This document shows positions 44,331-56,800 of a DNA stretch of 64,000 nt, piece by piece. The position numbers and the translations under genes were made by a program. The stretch is from Sorghum bicolor (Eukaryota > Streptophyta > Magnoliopsida > Poales > Poaceae). The stretch spans positions 19,329,161 to 19,393,160 of the forward strand of contig NC_012873.2 of assembly GCF_000003195.3 (NCBI RefSeq), written 5' to 3'. Within the stretch, counting starts at the first letter, position 1; every line of letters begins with the position of its first letter. The notes below the pieces were generated by a model. The model ran no database searches. It was not told the origin of the DNA and worked only from the letters and a program-made list of their open reading frames with translations.

Positions 44331-44804
44331 GCCCCCTCCTCCCCTCTGCCCATTTGAAACCGAGAGCACCATTGTTGTTCTTGGAGCTTCTTCTTGCTTG
44401 TTATTCATTTGTTCTTCGTTTCCGACACCCATCGTTGATCTTCTTCTACTCCGTCATCGTCTCTTCTTGCTTGGAGGTGACTAACTTCAGCATTTCTTAT
44501 CTTTTTCATGTTGTTTTTGGCTTGTGATGTTCCCATCATTTTTAGCTCAAATCCACTTTGTTATTTTGAATCATTCATATGAATTAGTATCCATATATAT
44601 ATATATCATATTTCATGGTTGACCTAGTATTAATGTAGTTTGCAAGAATGAATTATAGTATCTTTTTATGATCTTAGAAAGTAGGATAGTTCAAATTAAT
44701 TGGTTTGTTAATATCACTTGATTTATTTTTATTACTACATAATGTCCATTGTATAATTTAGAAGATTTGTTTATAATTGTTTAAAAATTGAGTATGGATA
44801 GTAG

Positions 44805-45327
44805 ATGGCAACCGTGACCGGGTCTTCAGTCTCTCAACGGGTTCAAAAGCGATACCGGTCGGAACTCCCTCTCATTACTTGTGGCAAGTGTGGGCAGAAG
44901 ATTGTGATGGAGTACAAAGTGTCGAAAGAGGGAGTAAACAAGGGTCGTATATTCTATAAGTGTCCGGATCGTAATGTGAGTTATTTCCAGACATTTGCTT
45001 ATATATGTGCATATTTTTTTAAATGATATTAATTAAACTTTTGATTCTCTCTTTTAATTTCAGTGGGACAGTACCGACGGATGTACAGGTTGGTACTGGG
45101 AGGAAGAATACATTGAACACATTAAGAAATCTTTTACACAGGTGGTTGAGGCTGAAGGTGATGAGGTAGTGAGCCGACGAAAAGAGTTCAATGATGTTGA
45201 TCAAGCGAATGATCTATCTATTATAGTTGGGATCGGACGCGAACTAATTATGTTGCTTAAGTGCATTTTAGTTTTGGTTTTTTTAGTGCTAGTTGCGATT
45301 GTATTTGTTGTAGCCAAGCTTTCCTGA
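44805..45327 (+). CDS. GRF zinc-finger protein with C-terminal membrane segment
   Basis: Two exons: 44805-44975 and 45064-45327, separated by a GT-AG intron (44976-45063, phase 0). The protein has a GRF-type zinc finger: CGKCGQ near residue 27, GRIFYKC near residue 48, then after the intron a Cys followed by GWYWEEEY. A helical charged linker (about residues 80-120) follows, then a hydrophobic segment LLKCILVLVFLVLVAIVFVV near the C-terminus, a single membrane anchor. Total length is about 144 residues with no stop. GRF fingers bind single-stranded nucleic acid in other proteins. Its role in the element is unknown. Confidence 0.8.
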
Positions 45328-45422
45328 ATTAATCAACTATGTATCTTAGACATGTTGTGCAATAAGATGAGAAACTATATGTGTGCATGGTTTTCATAAT
45401 ATATATGTTATATTTAATGTAG

Positions 45423-48400
45423 ATGGTAACACGTAATTGGATGTATAATGCCGATCGGCGCTCCGAAGAGTTCATTAATGGCGTGCACTATTTCTTAAGT
45501 GTGGCCGAGACAAATAAGAGGGACGGTTTCATGTGTTGTCCATGTACCATGTGCAAGAATTTGACGGAATATTCTAACTCAAGAACTCTTCATTCGCACT
45601 TATTAAAGTCTGGTTTCGTACCAAACTATATTTGTGGGACCAAACATGGAGAAAGCGGGATTATAATGGATGAAGGTGAAGAAGAAGAAGAAGAATTGGA
45701 CCATGCCAATATTATTGCTCAGTACGGTGGCTTCAATGATGTTGCAATGGGGGGAGATAATGAAGAAGAGGTAGCGGCAGAAGTTGATCGGGGCGATGAT
45801 GCTTTTGGTGATGCCATCCGTGATGCACAAAGAGAATGTGAAAGTGATAAAGAGAAAGCCAAGTTCGAGCGCATGCTAGAGGACCACAGGAAATCGCTAT
45901 ATCCCACCGCTGAAGAGGGGCAAAAAAAGCTGGGTACCACACTGGAATTGCTGCAATGGAAGGCAAAGAATTGTACATCTGACAAGGCATTTGGGCAGTT
46001 ATTGAAGATCATAAAAAAGATGCTTCCGAAAGGCAACGAATTGCCCACCACTACGTATGAAGCAAAACAGGTTGTCTGCCCTTTGGGATTAGAAATCCAG
46101 AAGATACACGCATGTCCTAATGACTGCATCCTCTACCATGGGGAGGAATACGAGAATTTGGATGCATGTCCAGTATGTAAGGCATCACGGTATAAGATTA
46201 GACGAGATGATCCTGGCGATGTTGAGGGTGAAGAACATCATAGGAAGAAAATTCCTGCCAAGGTTATGTGGTATGCTCCTATAATACCACGATTAAAATG
46301 TCTGTTCAGAAATAAGGACAATGCAAAGTTGTTGTGGTGGCATAAAGAAGACCGTAAGATAGACAATATGCTGAGACACCCTGCCGATGGATCCCAGTGG
46401 AGAGCGGTAGACAGAGAATTCCTAGATTTTGCAGATGATGCTAGAAACTTGCGGTTCGCCTTAAGTACAGATGGTATGAATCCTTTCGGTGAGCAGAGCA
46501 GTAGTCACAGCACTTGGCCAGTTACTCTATGTATCTACAACCTTCCTCCATGGCTATGCATGAAGCGGAAGTTTATTATGATGCCGGTCCTTATCCAAGG
46601 ACCGAAGCAATCTGGCAATGACATAGATGTCTACCTATGGCCATTAGTTGAGGAACTTCAACTTTTATGGAGCAAACCAGGAGTTCGCGTGTGGGATGAG
46701 TACAAACAAGAGCACTTTGACCTGTGAGCATTGCTGTTTGTAACAATCAATGATTGGCCAGCTCTGAGTAATCTTTCAGGCCAGTCAAACAAGGGATATA
46801 ATGCATGCACACATTGTTCTGAAGACCTTGACTGTGTATTTTTGAAAAAATGTCGAAAGGTCGTGTACCTTGGCCACCGTCGGTTTCTTCCTGTGAACCA
46901 CCCAATACGAAAGAAAGGCAAGCATTTTAAAGGCAAGGCTGACCACCGGACCAAACGTCTCAATCGAACCGGGGATGATGTACTCGAAATGGTCAAGGAT
47001 ATAAAAGTGGTATTTGGAAAGGGACGAGGCAGCGAACCTATTCCTAAGGATGCTAAGGGACACGTACCCATGTGGAAGAAGAAATCCATATTTTGGGAGC
47101 TACCTTACTGGAATGTCCTAGAGGTCCGCAACGCAATCGACGTGATGCATCTGACAAAGAATCTTTGTGTGAACTTGCTCGGATTCATGGGTGTCTACGG
47201 GAAGTCTAAGGATTCACTTGAAGCACGACAAGACTTGCAGCGCATGAAAGAACGAGACAACCTGCATCCAGACAAGACAGATGATGGACGTCATTACTTA
47301 AGCCCTGCTAGCTACACTCTGAGCAAAGAAGAGAAGGAAAGCATGTTTGAATGTCTTAACAACATCAAGGTCCCATCTGGATTCTTCTCCAATATCAAGG
47401 GAATAATTAATGTGCCAGAAAAGAAATTCCTGTAATTGAAGTACCATGACTATCACGTTCTAATGACGCAATTGCTGCCGGTGGTTTTAAGAGGAATTTT
47501 ACCTCCACACGTACGTCTAGCCACCGTAAAGCTATGTGCATTCCTCAATGCAATTTCTCAGAAGGCAATCAATCTAGAGCAACTAGCTACTCTGCAGAAT
47601 GATGTCGTTCAATGTCTCATCAGCTTTGAGTTGGTGTTCCCTCCATCCTTCTTTGATATCATGACACACCTCCTAGTTCATCTGATCAAAGAGATTCGTA
47701 TTCTCGGTCCTGTGTTCCTACACAACATGTTCCCCTTCGAGAGATTAATGGGTGTCCTAAAGAAATATGTCCATAGTCGTTCCCGACCAGAAGGAAGCAT
47801 TGCCAAGGGCTACGGAATAGAGGAGGTCATAGAGTTTTGTGTTGACTTTATTCCAGACCTTGACCCAATTGGCATTCCTGAATCTCGACATGAGGGTAGA
47901 CTCAGCGGAAAGGGAACACTTGGGAAGAAAACATATATTGGTACGGGAGACGATTACTTCAATAAAGCACACTACACAGTTCTCCAGAACTCCTCATTGG
48001 TGGAACCATATGTTGAGGTACACAAAGATTTCCTACGGTCCCAGTGGCCCGGGAAGAATGAAGCTTGGATAATGCGTCAGCACATGGAAACTTTTGGCGA
48101 TTGGTTGCGCAAAAAATGTCAAGGTGATGAAAACATTGATGAGCAGCTTTATTTGTTGGCCAGGCAACCATCATGGCATGTCCTCACGTACAAAGGGTAC
48201 GAGATAAATGGTAACACATTTTACACAGTTGGCCAAGATAAAAGGAGCACCAACAAAATAGTGGTGTACGCGTGGATGCCACGGATCCAAATGGGAACAG
48301 ACAAACATATTATGGACGCATAGAAGACATATGGGAACTAGTCTATGCAGCTAATTTTAAAGTTCCTTTGTTCCGGTGCCAATGGGTGAAGATGACCGGA

Positions 48401-48793
48401 GGTGGGGTAACAGTCGACAAGGAGTATGGGATGACAACCGTGGACCTTAACAATAGTGGGTTCAAAGATGAACCATTCATCCTTGCTGCAGACGTGAGTC
48501 AGGTGTTCTATGTCAAAGATATGTCTATGAAACCAAAGAGAGGAAAAAATGATGACCACTCAATCATCAATGATCCAAAGCGCCACATTGTCCTTTCTGG
48601 GAAAAGAATAATTGTCGGAATTGAGAACAAGTCAGACATGTCAGGCGATTACGAAAGGGATGATCGAATTCCACCCTTCATAGTCAACAAAAACCCAGGC
48701 ATTCTATTAAACAATGAGGATACTCCATGGTTACGGCAGGATCATAACCAAGGGTCATACGTCAAGAAGAAGTTCACTGTTGTGTCGGTTTAA
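45423..48793 (+). pseudogene. CACTA TNP2-type transposase (TNPD-like), broken
   Basis: The frame starts MVTRNWMYNADRRS with an N-terminal Cys/His region (CPCTMC, HSHL; Transpos_assoc-like) and an acidic stretch (EGEEEEEELD). The transposase core (Transposase_21) spans about 46050-47200: CPNDC ... CPVCKASRY, DGMNPFGEQSS, GNDIDVYLWPLVEEL, then YNACTHC and AIDVMHLTKNLCVNLL. A DUF4218-like part (about 47500-47840: FFDIMTHLLVHLIKEI, MFPFERLMGVLKKY) and a DUF4216-like part (about 48310-48560: YGRIEDIWEL) follow. Breaks: TGA 46725-46727, TAA 47433-47435 and a frameshift near 48280; the end is TAA 48791-48793. It would cut and join element ends in the nucleus. Confidence 0.93.
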
Positions 48794-48896
48794 CATAAAG
48801 TCATGTTTAATAGTATGTGTTGTAACAAACTTTGTATGAAACTATATTTGAGAATTGTGAATTTTGATGAGTGTAACAAACTATAAAGTCATGTTT

Positions 48897-50468
48897 AATA
48901 TTGGTATTCATGACTTTTTCCATTCGAGACCATCTAGGGTTCCGAAACCGCTGCGTGGCTATGAATTCTCTGAAAATTCAAAATTCAGTGGTCCAAACTT
49001 TTCCAAATGAAAAGTTGACCATTAGACAAAATGTAGAACTTGATGAGTGTAACAAACTTTGTATTCATGACTTTTCCATTTGGGACCATCTAGGGTTCGG
49101 TCAAAGGGTGTTTTTTAAAAACCAATGCTTTGACTTTGGTCAAACTTGATCAAATGGCCCATTTGATGTCTTCAAATAAAAAAATTTTGAATACAAAGTT
49201 GTTAGAGATCATCAAGATCTACATTTTATATATTGTCCATTTTTCCATATAGATATTTTTGAGCCAATCCTAAGCACATTTCTTTAAAATCCAAGACGGG
49301 TTTTGGTCAAACTTGGTCAAATGACAAACTAAATTACTTAAAATGAAAAAATTTTGAATACCAAGTTGTTAGATATCATCAGGATCTAAACTTTTTATAT
49401 ACAGAATTTTTCCATTTGAGAAAGTTTAAGTTAACAATACCCACCAAATCTTTAATCTCACACAAACTATATGAAACTATATGTGTCAATTTTGGATTTT
49501 CAACTACAGCTTCCCAAAACATTCTCAAATGCAAAAATGGTCTATATATGAAATGTAGATTTTGATGAGTGGAACAATATTAGTATTCATGACTTTTCCA
49601 TTCGAGACCATCTAGGGTTCCGAAACCGCTGCGTGGCTATGAATTCTTTGATAATTTAAAATTCAGTGGTTCAAACTTTTCCAAATGAAAAGTTGACCAT
49701 TAGATAAAATGTAGAACTTGATGAGTGTAACAAACTTTGTATTCATGACTTTTCCATTTGGGACCATCTAGGGTTCGGTCAAAGGGTGTTTTTGTAAAAA
49801 CCAATGCTTTGACTTTGGTCAAACTTGATCAAATGGCCCATTTGATGACTTCCAATGAAAAAATTATGAATACAAAGTTGTTAGAGATCATCAAGATCTA
49901 CATTTTATATATTGTCCATTTTTCCATTTGGATATTTTTGAGCCAATCCTAAGCACATTTCTTTAAAATCCAAGACGAGTTTTGGTCAAACTTGGTCAAA
50001 TGACAAACTAAATTACTTAAAATGAAAAAATTTTGAATACCAAGTTGTTAGATATCATCAAGATCTAAACTTTTTATATACATAATTTTTCCATTTGAGA
50101 AAGTTTAAGTTAACAATACCCACCAAATTTTGAATCCCACACAAACTATATGAAACTATATGTGTCAATTGTGGATTTTCAACTACACCTTTTCAAAACT
50201 TTCTCAAATGCAAAATTGGTCTATATATGAAATGTAGATTTTGATGAGTGGAACAATATTGGTATTCATGACTTTTTGATTCGACACCATCTAGGGTTCC
50301 GAAACCGCTGCGTGGCTATGAATTCTCTGAAAATTTAAAATTCAGTGGCTCAAACTTTTCCAAATGAAAAGTTGACCATGAGACAAAATGTAGAACTTGA
50401 TGAGTGTAACAAACTTTGTATTTATGACTTTTCCACTTTGGACCATCTAGGGTTCGGTCAAAGGGTGT
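48897..50468 (+). repeat. Tandem array of about 679-bp units in CACTA interior
   Basis: Units start near 48901, 49580 and 50259, each at GTATTCATGAC with the ACCATCTAGGGTTCCGAAACC block; two full units and about 210 bp of a third are present. Within a unit a related half-repeat (GTATTCATGAC ... CATCTAGGGTTCGG) recurs about 157 bp downstream. Units differ by scattered substitutions. No coding frame persists. Confidence 0.85.
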
Positions 50469-50894
50469 GTTCATCAAGATATATATTTTTATATGATAAA
50501 TAGATTTTTTATTTGATGAAAACTATACCCTACTAGCATTCCGAGTAATAAATAACAAAAATAAAAAGTTTAACGTCAATATGATGTCAAAATAGATTTT
50601 CAGTTGATTGGATATAGTTTTTGTAAATTTATTGGAATAATATATTTTTGCATTAACAAAATACTAAACATTTCTTACAAAAATTTTGCAAATTATAAAA
50701 ATACACTAAGATATTTATTGTTAAAAATTTTCATGTGTATATAAAAAATTACAATATATGTCACTGTTTAAAATATATTATGCAAAATATTTAATTTACT
50801 ATACAATTTATAATATAAACTGTAAATATAAACACTTTAGAAACCCTAAACTAAAGGGTCCTGAAAATTTCAGGAGCCCGCCCTAGCGCACGCA
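50469..50894. other. AT-rich spacer in CACTA
   Basis: About 425 bases, strongly AT-rich. It ends near 50850 with CTAAAGGGTCCTG, a first subterminal-type motif. No gene is seen. Confidence 0.6.
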
Positions 50895-51042
50895 GGACCC
50901 TTTAGCACCGGTCCGTGGCTGGCACCGGCTGGTAACATGAGCCGGTGCTAAAGGGTCACCCTTTAACACCGGCTCGTGTTACCAGCCGGTGATAAAGACC
51001 CTTTAGCACCGGTTCCAGCCACGGACCGGTGCTAAAGGGTCC
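50895..51042. repeat. Internal palindromic cluster of subterminal-type CACTA motifs
   Basis: A 28-bp perfect inverted repeat forms the outer arms (50895-50922 and 51015-51042, GGACCCTTTAGCACCGG ... ). Inside it is a second inverted pair of about 34 bp with two mismatches (around 50923-50991). The CTTTAGCACCGG motif matches the terminal clusters. It lies directly before a TATA-like CTATATATA (51047-51055) of the second gene. Confidence 0.85.
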
Positions 51043-52267
51043 GCCCCTATATATACCACGGGCGCCCTGGATCTGAACAGTTCCTTCGTCTTCGTCGAGC
51101 AGAGAGCTCCGCCGCCGTCCAGCGCCGCCTGTTCGTCTCCCCAGCGCCGCCGTTCGTCTCCGGCGTCGCCGCCGCCATCTCCAGCGACGCCGCAGCGGCT
51201 ATCTCCACCAGAGCGGACCGCCACCGGCCATCTCCTTCGACGAACTCCGGCAGCCACGATCCTATACGTATATTCATCGATCTATATATGCATGAATGCC
51301 AATAATTTATATATATAGACTAATTGTATATATGAATTGTATATATATATATATGAATACCAACAGTTTTGATGAATAATATGTTATATCTTAATATATA
51401 TATATGTATATATATATATATATCTTATATATATGTTATATATGTATATATATCTTATATAAAATGTTTTGAATTGTTTTAAATGTATATATATTTAAGT
51501 ATATACACTAAAAATAATGCATGCTAGTACATTATTACACTAAAAAAATATTGCTAGTATACATGTAGTGTTTTGAATTGTTATGAATTATTTATGCTAG
51601 TATATTTTTAGTATATTATTATACTATTACTTGTTTGGAGCACTACAGTACTTTTGTTTGTAGTAGTAGTATATAAGTCTCTAATATATATTAATGTTTG
51701 TAGTATTATTCTTGTATTATTTTGTAGTATTGTTTTTTAGTATATTATTCTAGTGTATTACTTGGATTAAAAGACTCTAGCATTATTTTTTAGAGCACTC
51801 TAGCACTTTTATTTGTAGTAGTACTAGTAGTAGTATATAAGTCTCTAATAAATATTTTATTTGTTATTATTTTGTATATATTAATGTTTGTACTATTATT
51901 CTTCTATTATTTTGTAGTATTATTTTTTTAGTTCATTATTCTAGGTGCAAGTGTATTACTTGGCTTAAAACATATACTATTATTGTTTATACTATTATTC
52001 TAGTATTATTTTTTAGTATTATTTTTTAGTATATTATTCTAGTATATTACTTGGCTTAAAAGACTTTTTAGTATATTATTCTAGTATATTATGAATTGTA
52101 GTGTTATGAAATATATTGTGCTAGTATATTATTCTAGTGTTATTGTTCGTATTATTTTTTAGTATTATTTTTTAGTTTGGAGCACTCTAGCACTTATATT
52201 ATTCTAGTGTATTTCTTATCTTATATAGAATATATATATATATATATGTATGGTTGCAGACATAGAA
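51043..52267 (+). promoter_or_regulatory. Promoter, GC-rich leader and likely 5' intron of the second CACTA gene
   Basis: A TATA-like CTATATATACC is followed by a GC-rich stretch (about 51060-51260) with repeated CGCCGCC/TCTCC units. A CCTATACGTATATT donor-like site comes near 51265. About 950 bp of AT-rich sequence with TAGTATTATT-type repeats follows, ending in GGTTGCAG (52257), 10 bases before ATG 52268. This layout fits a noncoding exon plus long leader intron. It is inferred from sequence layout only. Confidence 0.5.
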
Positions 52268-55200
52268 ATGGCCGACCGTCCTTATGATGATCCTGATTAT
52301 ATGGAAGATGCCATTCAAAATATGATCGACGACGGTAGTCAGTACTTTATTGATTACAGCGAGATCATGCAAGGCAATCCGACTGAGCAACAAGAGGGCA
52401 ATGCCCTGAGCAACAAGAGAGCAATGCGCCTGAGCAACAACTTGTCGTGCAACAAGAAGAAAATACTGGCGAGATATGTAAATGTAAACACATATAATTA
52501 ATGCATCTCTTACATTAGGTTTTAGACTTACTTGGTTATTAATTTAGTATTTTTGTTTCTATATCTACGTGTAGCCTTCTGGATCGACCTCTACGGGGAG
52601 AAGCGTACCTCCACGAGGGCCAAAGAAGCCGTTGGAGGACCGCTATGTAATCTCTGAGTTTAAGATAGCTACAGGCAGACCACTTGGTGAACATGCAAAT
52701 AAATATGTTAGTCACTGTGGATATCTTGTGAGAGATCAAACAACGATTAGTGCTCGTGAATGGAGAGAGAAGCGAGGTGCTCCTGAGATCAGTTTTGTCT
52801 CTGATCGTGACAAGGAGTTAGTTTGGAAAGCCGTCACAGATGTTTTCACCTTAGACACCAACGATGAAGAGTTGAAGGTGCGAATTTATGACTGGACTAT
52901 GAAGAAGATGGCGGTACTGTTCCAGAATTGGAAGAAGACTTTGTACAATAAATTTGTCAAGAAAAACGAGACTCCAAATTTCAACCTCAAGCAATATGTA
53001 AAGCTGAGGGCCTTCTGGGATGACTTCGTGCAGTACAAAACATCAGAAGAGGGCGAGGAACGAGGCCATTAGAAACAAAGAGAATGCAAGTAAAAAGACA
53101 TACCACCATCATATGGGATCAGGTGGTTATAAGAGTGCTGTTCCCAAGTGGGACCGAATGGAACAGGAGATGCTTGCTAGGGGGGTCACACCCGAGACAA
53201 TGGCAAAGAATTGGAGCGAGCGCTCCAAGCATTGGTTCTACGGTCATGGGGGAAGCGTGGACCCAGACACCGGGGCACTAGTTTGGGGCCAAGAAATCTC
53301 TAGAGCAGCAGAGAGACTAGTCCGTGCACGAGAGGCGGTTCAGTTTGGTGAGTTTAGGCCTAACAGGGAGAAGGATGAACTCACCTATGCGCTTGAAAAT
53401 CCTGAGCACGGTGGGCGTACGAGAGGCTATGGGGCAGTTCCGTGGCTGCAATCATTCCAAGCCGATCAAGATACCTACAGAAGCCGCCAGAGAAAGAAGG
53501 ATGAGGAGGCCGAGCGGATCCGCCGCCTGGAAGCTTTTGTTCTGCAGTCAGAAGAGCGCGAGAAAGCTCGTGAAGAATGGATGCAGGCGGAGATTCAAAG
53601 GCAAGTGCAAGCAGCACTTAGTCAAATGACGAAAGGGCAAGGTACATCACCGCCTGAGGTCAACGTTAGCCCCCAGGCCAGTTTAAAAGCAGCTGCGCAT
53701 CCACAGAAGTACCAACCATTCAGGATGACACGAAGCTACACTTCCCCGTGGATGATGTCATAGAGGCTTTTACTACCTGTGAGCTGCATGTACCAGATGG
53801 GAATGCAACAAAAAAGGTGGCTATCGCTGTTGTCAACCCTATCGACCAAACGAGAACTCCAAGAATCCATAATCGACCAGTACCTGGTGGATATGCTAGC
53901 GTCTCGGTTGATAGGGTGAGAAAGGTTGTGGAAATGTGCCTCTAGACATAGAAGGGGGAGACGGAGAGAAGACCTTAGGTGAAGCTGAGAAGACATTTAC
54001 TTATTGGCGCAAGCGCTTCATAATTATTCCTCAACATAGGTTTGTGTGTGATTTTACTTCTTATATTATTTATTTTGTATTTAAATTAAAAAAAAGTTTG
54101 CTCACAAAACTTGTAATTGTTTTATTTGCAGGGACTCCTCCAACCTAAGTCCAGTTCTCTCCCCAGCGCATCATAGTGCTGCGGGCGGTGACAATGCTGG
54201 ATCTCCTCCAACACCTGCGGCGGCCACACCAACCCCGCCACCGCCTCCACCACGGTCTCCACCTCCTCCACCGAGGCCTCCAACTCCTCCACCGCGTTCT
54301 CCAACACCGAAAAGATCGGCCCCACTACCTCCACTGCCTGCACCGCCCTCTCCAAAGAGTACACGGTCGGTCCCCTCGCCTCCAAAGCGAGGTAGTCAGA
54401 AGCGGTCTATCCAAGAACGACTGAAGTCATCGGTCCCACCTCCAAAGAAGGCTGCCTCAGCAAAGAGAGCTAAGACAACAGAAAAAATATCTTATGAAAA
54501 GAGTGAAGAGGAGGTAATTGCTGCATCTAAAGCTGAGGTGAAACAATTTTTTGATAAATTGAAGAAGGATAGAAAAAAGCGACTAAACCCAGAAAAGCTG
54601 TACTTTTATGTAAAGCCATCGGAACTGAGGCAGAAGGTGGCGGACCAGCAAAAGAAGCAACGCGAAGCTCACAAAAAGCCAGCACTTTCGGACTATGAGC
54701 GGTCTCTGGTCAAGTCTTCACAGCCTAGAAAGAGAGTAGGAAAGGGGGTCCCACAGCTCGGAGAAGTATCAAAACCGGTGCCCCCTTTGATTGTGCCAAA
54801 TCAATACGGCTCAAATGAAGACTTGATGCCAAAGAAATCCTTAGCGTTGTCTGAGCTAGACTCGCTTGAGCGTTACTTTGGACAGAGTGGTTTAAATATG
54901 GAAGAAATTGCCGCCATTATTGGATGCCAAACATTTGAAAAAGCTGAGGTAGTTGATCAATGGAGGGTAAGATATGAACCGACAGGAGTCTATTCGACCC
55001 TCAGCGTTTACATGAGCTCAGCACACAAATGTTTGCAATAAACAAATGGTGCATTGAGGCGTCTAAAAGGGGAGAGAATTGGATTTCTGTTCGTATTAGA
55101 CAACATCACTACTTCCATGGAGATGACCTCATCTACGTGCAGTTCGAAGAATTGCGCCAATTATGTCACCTCGACGCTCTCGACAAATCTCTTGTCAGCT

Positions 55201-55924
55201 GCTTTTGTCTGTAAGTATTTTTTTTTTATTATACTTCTAACTTCTTTAATTACATGTATATAATCCTTACACACTTTGGATTTGTATGTATATATGCAGG
55301 CACCAAATTAGAGAGCTCAGAATCAGAAATGACAATAGTATTGGGTTCGTTGACCCTTATATTGTTTTCAAGGCTCCGCAGGCAGTGTGGACAGCAGCTC
55401 ATGAGACAGAAGTCTGCACCAATCTTATGAGGTTCTTTATGAACCAAAAAGAAAAACAAAAAATACTCTTCCCCTTCAACTTCGAGTGAGTTATATAGTT
55501 ATTAAGTGCATGCATATTTTATTTTACTTATTATTACTCGAGACAAGTTTTATATAGTTATATATAGGCCTGACTATATATATGTGTGTGTAAACAGCTT
55601 TCACTGGATACTCATGGTCATTGAAATTCCCAAGAACCAGTTGATAATCTATGACTCAATGAGAAAACCACAAGAAAATTATCAACAAATGGTAAACATT
55701 ATTCAAAGGTATGTAATGTCGATCTCAGCTAGAAAAATATCATAATATGACTCTGTAATTATTAGTTCACGATCCACAATGGCTGTGTGTAGGGTTTGGG
55801 AAAGATTCATTGACCGTGAACATCTCAGTGGATGTAAAGCGCCGCTTAACATAATTCATCCACAAATAAGTTTTACTAGCTAGCAAACTTTCGCTAACTT
55901 TTAGCCTTCTTATTGTCGTGGTCG

Positions 55925-55979
<55 letters not shown>

Positions 55980-56338
55980 TACAGTGGTGTTTAAGACAAG
56001 AAGGGGGAACAATCTATGTGCATATTACGTGTGTAAATTCATGATGGCACAAGTCAATCAAACACCCACAGAGACGCTCAGAGTACATTACATGTCTCTT
56101 TTCATTATCTCCTAAATTATATTGAATAACTTAGATAACTAATACCTTTTTTATTTATTTCAAATTAAAGACGGAATGGTTGAGGGAAAAGGTCATACAA
56201 AAAGACCGAATCAAAGCTATCCAAGAGACGATAGGAGGATTTCTCCGCGAGCAAGTGATCAATCCAAACGGCGAGTTTCACTTCAACGGTAACGAAACTC
56301 TTATTCCAAATAACGATGATCATTTGTATCGTTTGTAG
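52268..56338 (+). pseudogene. CACTA second gene: Transposase_24-like region, Pro-rich linker, Ulp1-like cysteine protease; broken
   Basis: Exon 52268-52477 joins in phase to 52575 onward. A Transposase_24-like region (about 52630-53330: REWREKRGAP, YNKFVKKNETPNF, WDRMEQEMLARG, HWFYGHGG) is followed by a coiled coil (REKAREEWMQAEIQRQVQ). A Pro-rich linker (about 54190-54380) and basic segment come next. A C48/Ulp1-like domain is spread over exons from about 55020, 55300-55485, 55598-55708, 55793 onward, about 55984 onward and 56171-56338. Its His (FHWILMV), Asp (IIYDSM) and Cys (NNLCAYYVC) are visible. Frameshifts lie near 53050, 53710, 53930, 55015 and in a G-run at about 56000. Ulp1-type enzymes cleave SUMO; a role for the element is unproven. 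Confidence 0.82.
55928..55977. repeat. (TA)n microsatellite in an intron of the Ulp1-like gene
   Basis: About 50 bases of pure TA repeat directly upstream of the exon with the catalytic Cys. Confidence 0.95.
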
Positions 56339-56797
56339 ACATTGGGAGAAAAAACTCTATGTATATATGTGTTACGAAATTTGTACATATAAAACTATAT
56401 ATATAAAGCTTTTTACATATCTATTTAATTTTTGATGTGGCCTATTCATTTTATTATAGGCAAAGCTTAATTATTAAGCTAAGCCTATAATTTTTATTTA
56501 TATATGCTTAATATGCGTGTAATATAAATATATTATTGTATCGGCAAAAACATGTATTGAAAAACCTATTATTAATATATAAAAACAATAAACAGAAGCG
56601 AAGAAGTGAACCCAAAAAAAAACAACCCTTTCACACCGGTTGGTAATACCAACCGGTGTTAAAGGGGGGGCTTTAGCCCCGGCTCCTTGAACCGGGACTA
56701 AAGAGTGGGCCTTTAGTTCCGGATGGGCATCACCGGCTCGGGAACCGGGGCAACAGGCCCTTCCCGACCGGTGCTAATGCCCGAACGTGCAGCAGTG
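56339..56797. repeat. CACTA 3' untranslated region, right subterminal repeats and right end
   Basis: AT-rich sequence to about 56610, then subterminal repeats: CACACCGGTTGGTAATACC with its inverted partner, CTTTAGCCCCGG, CTTTAGTTCCGG and CCGACCGGTGCTAA. The element ends GCAGCAGTG at 56797. Compared with the left cluster the motifs are fewer and more diverged. Confidence 0.85.
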
Positions 56798-56800
56798 TAT

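Larger units (their letters stand above)
43987..56797 (+). mobile_element. CACTA (En/Spm) DNA transposon, 12.8 kb
   Basis: The left end is CACTACTACAGAA and the right end is the inverted, diverged GTGCAGCAGTG (inverted: CACTGCTGCAC). The element is flanked by the 3-bp target duplication TAT (43984-43986, 56798-56800). CCTTTAGCACCGG-type subterminal repeats in both orientations fill about 44060-44320 and 56630-56780, with a third cluster inside (50895-51042). Genes in order: GRF zinc finger, TNP2-type transposase, Transposase_24/Ulp1-type protein. All face right. Stops and frameshifts in both large genes suggest that this copy is inactive. Confidence 0.93.

Noticed and set aside
51003..51277. 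Minus-strand arginine/glycine/alanine-rich frames
   Set aside because: They are shadows of the GC-rich leader of the plus-strand CACTA gene and include its terminal-repeat motifs.
54122..54385. Minus-strand frame rich in E and V
   Set aside because: It is the complement of the proline-rich linker of the Transposase_24/Ulp1-type gene.
55928..55977. TA repeat as an origin or regulatory element
   Set aside because: A pure microsatellite within an intron, with nothing else to support function.
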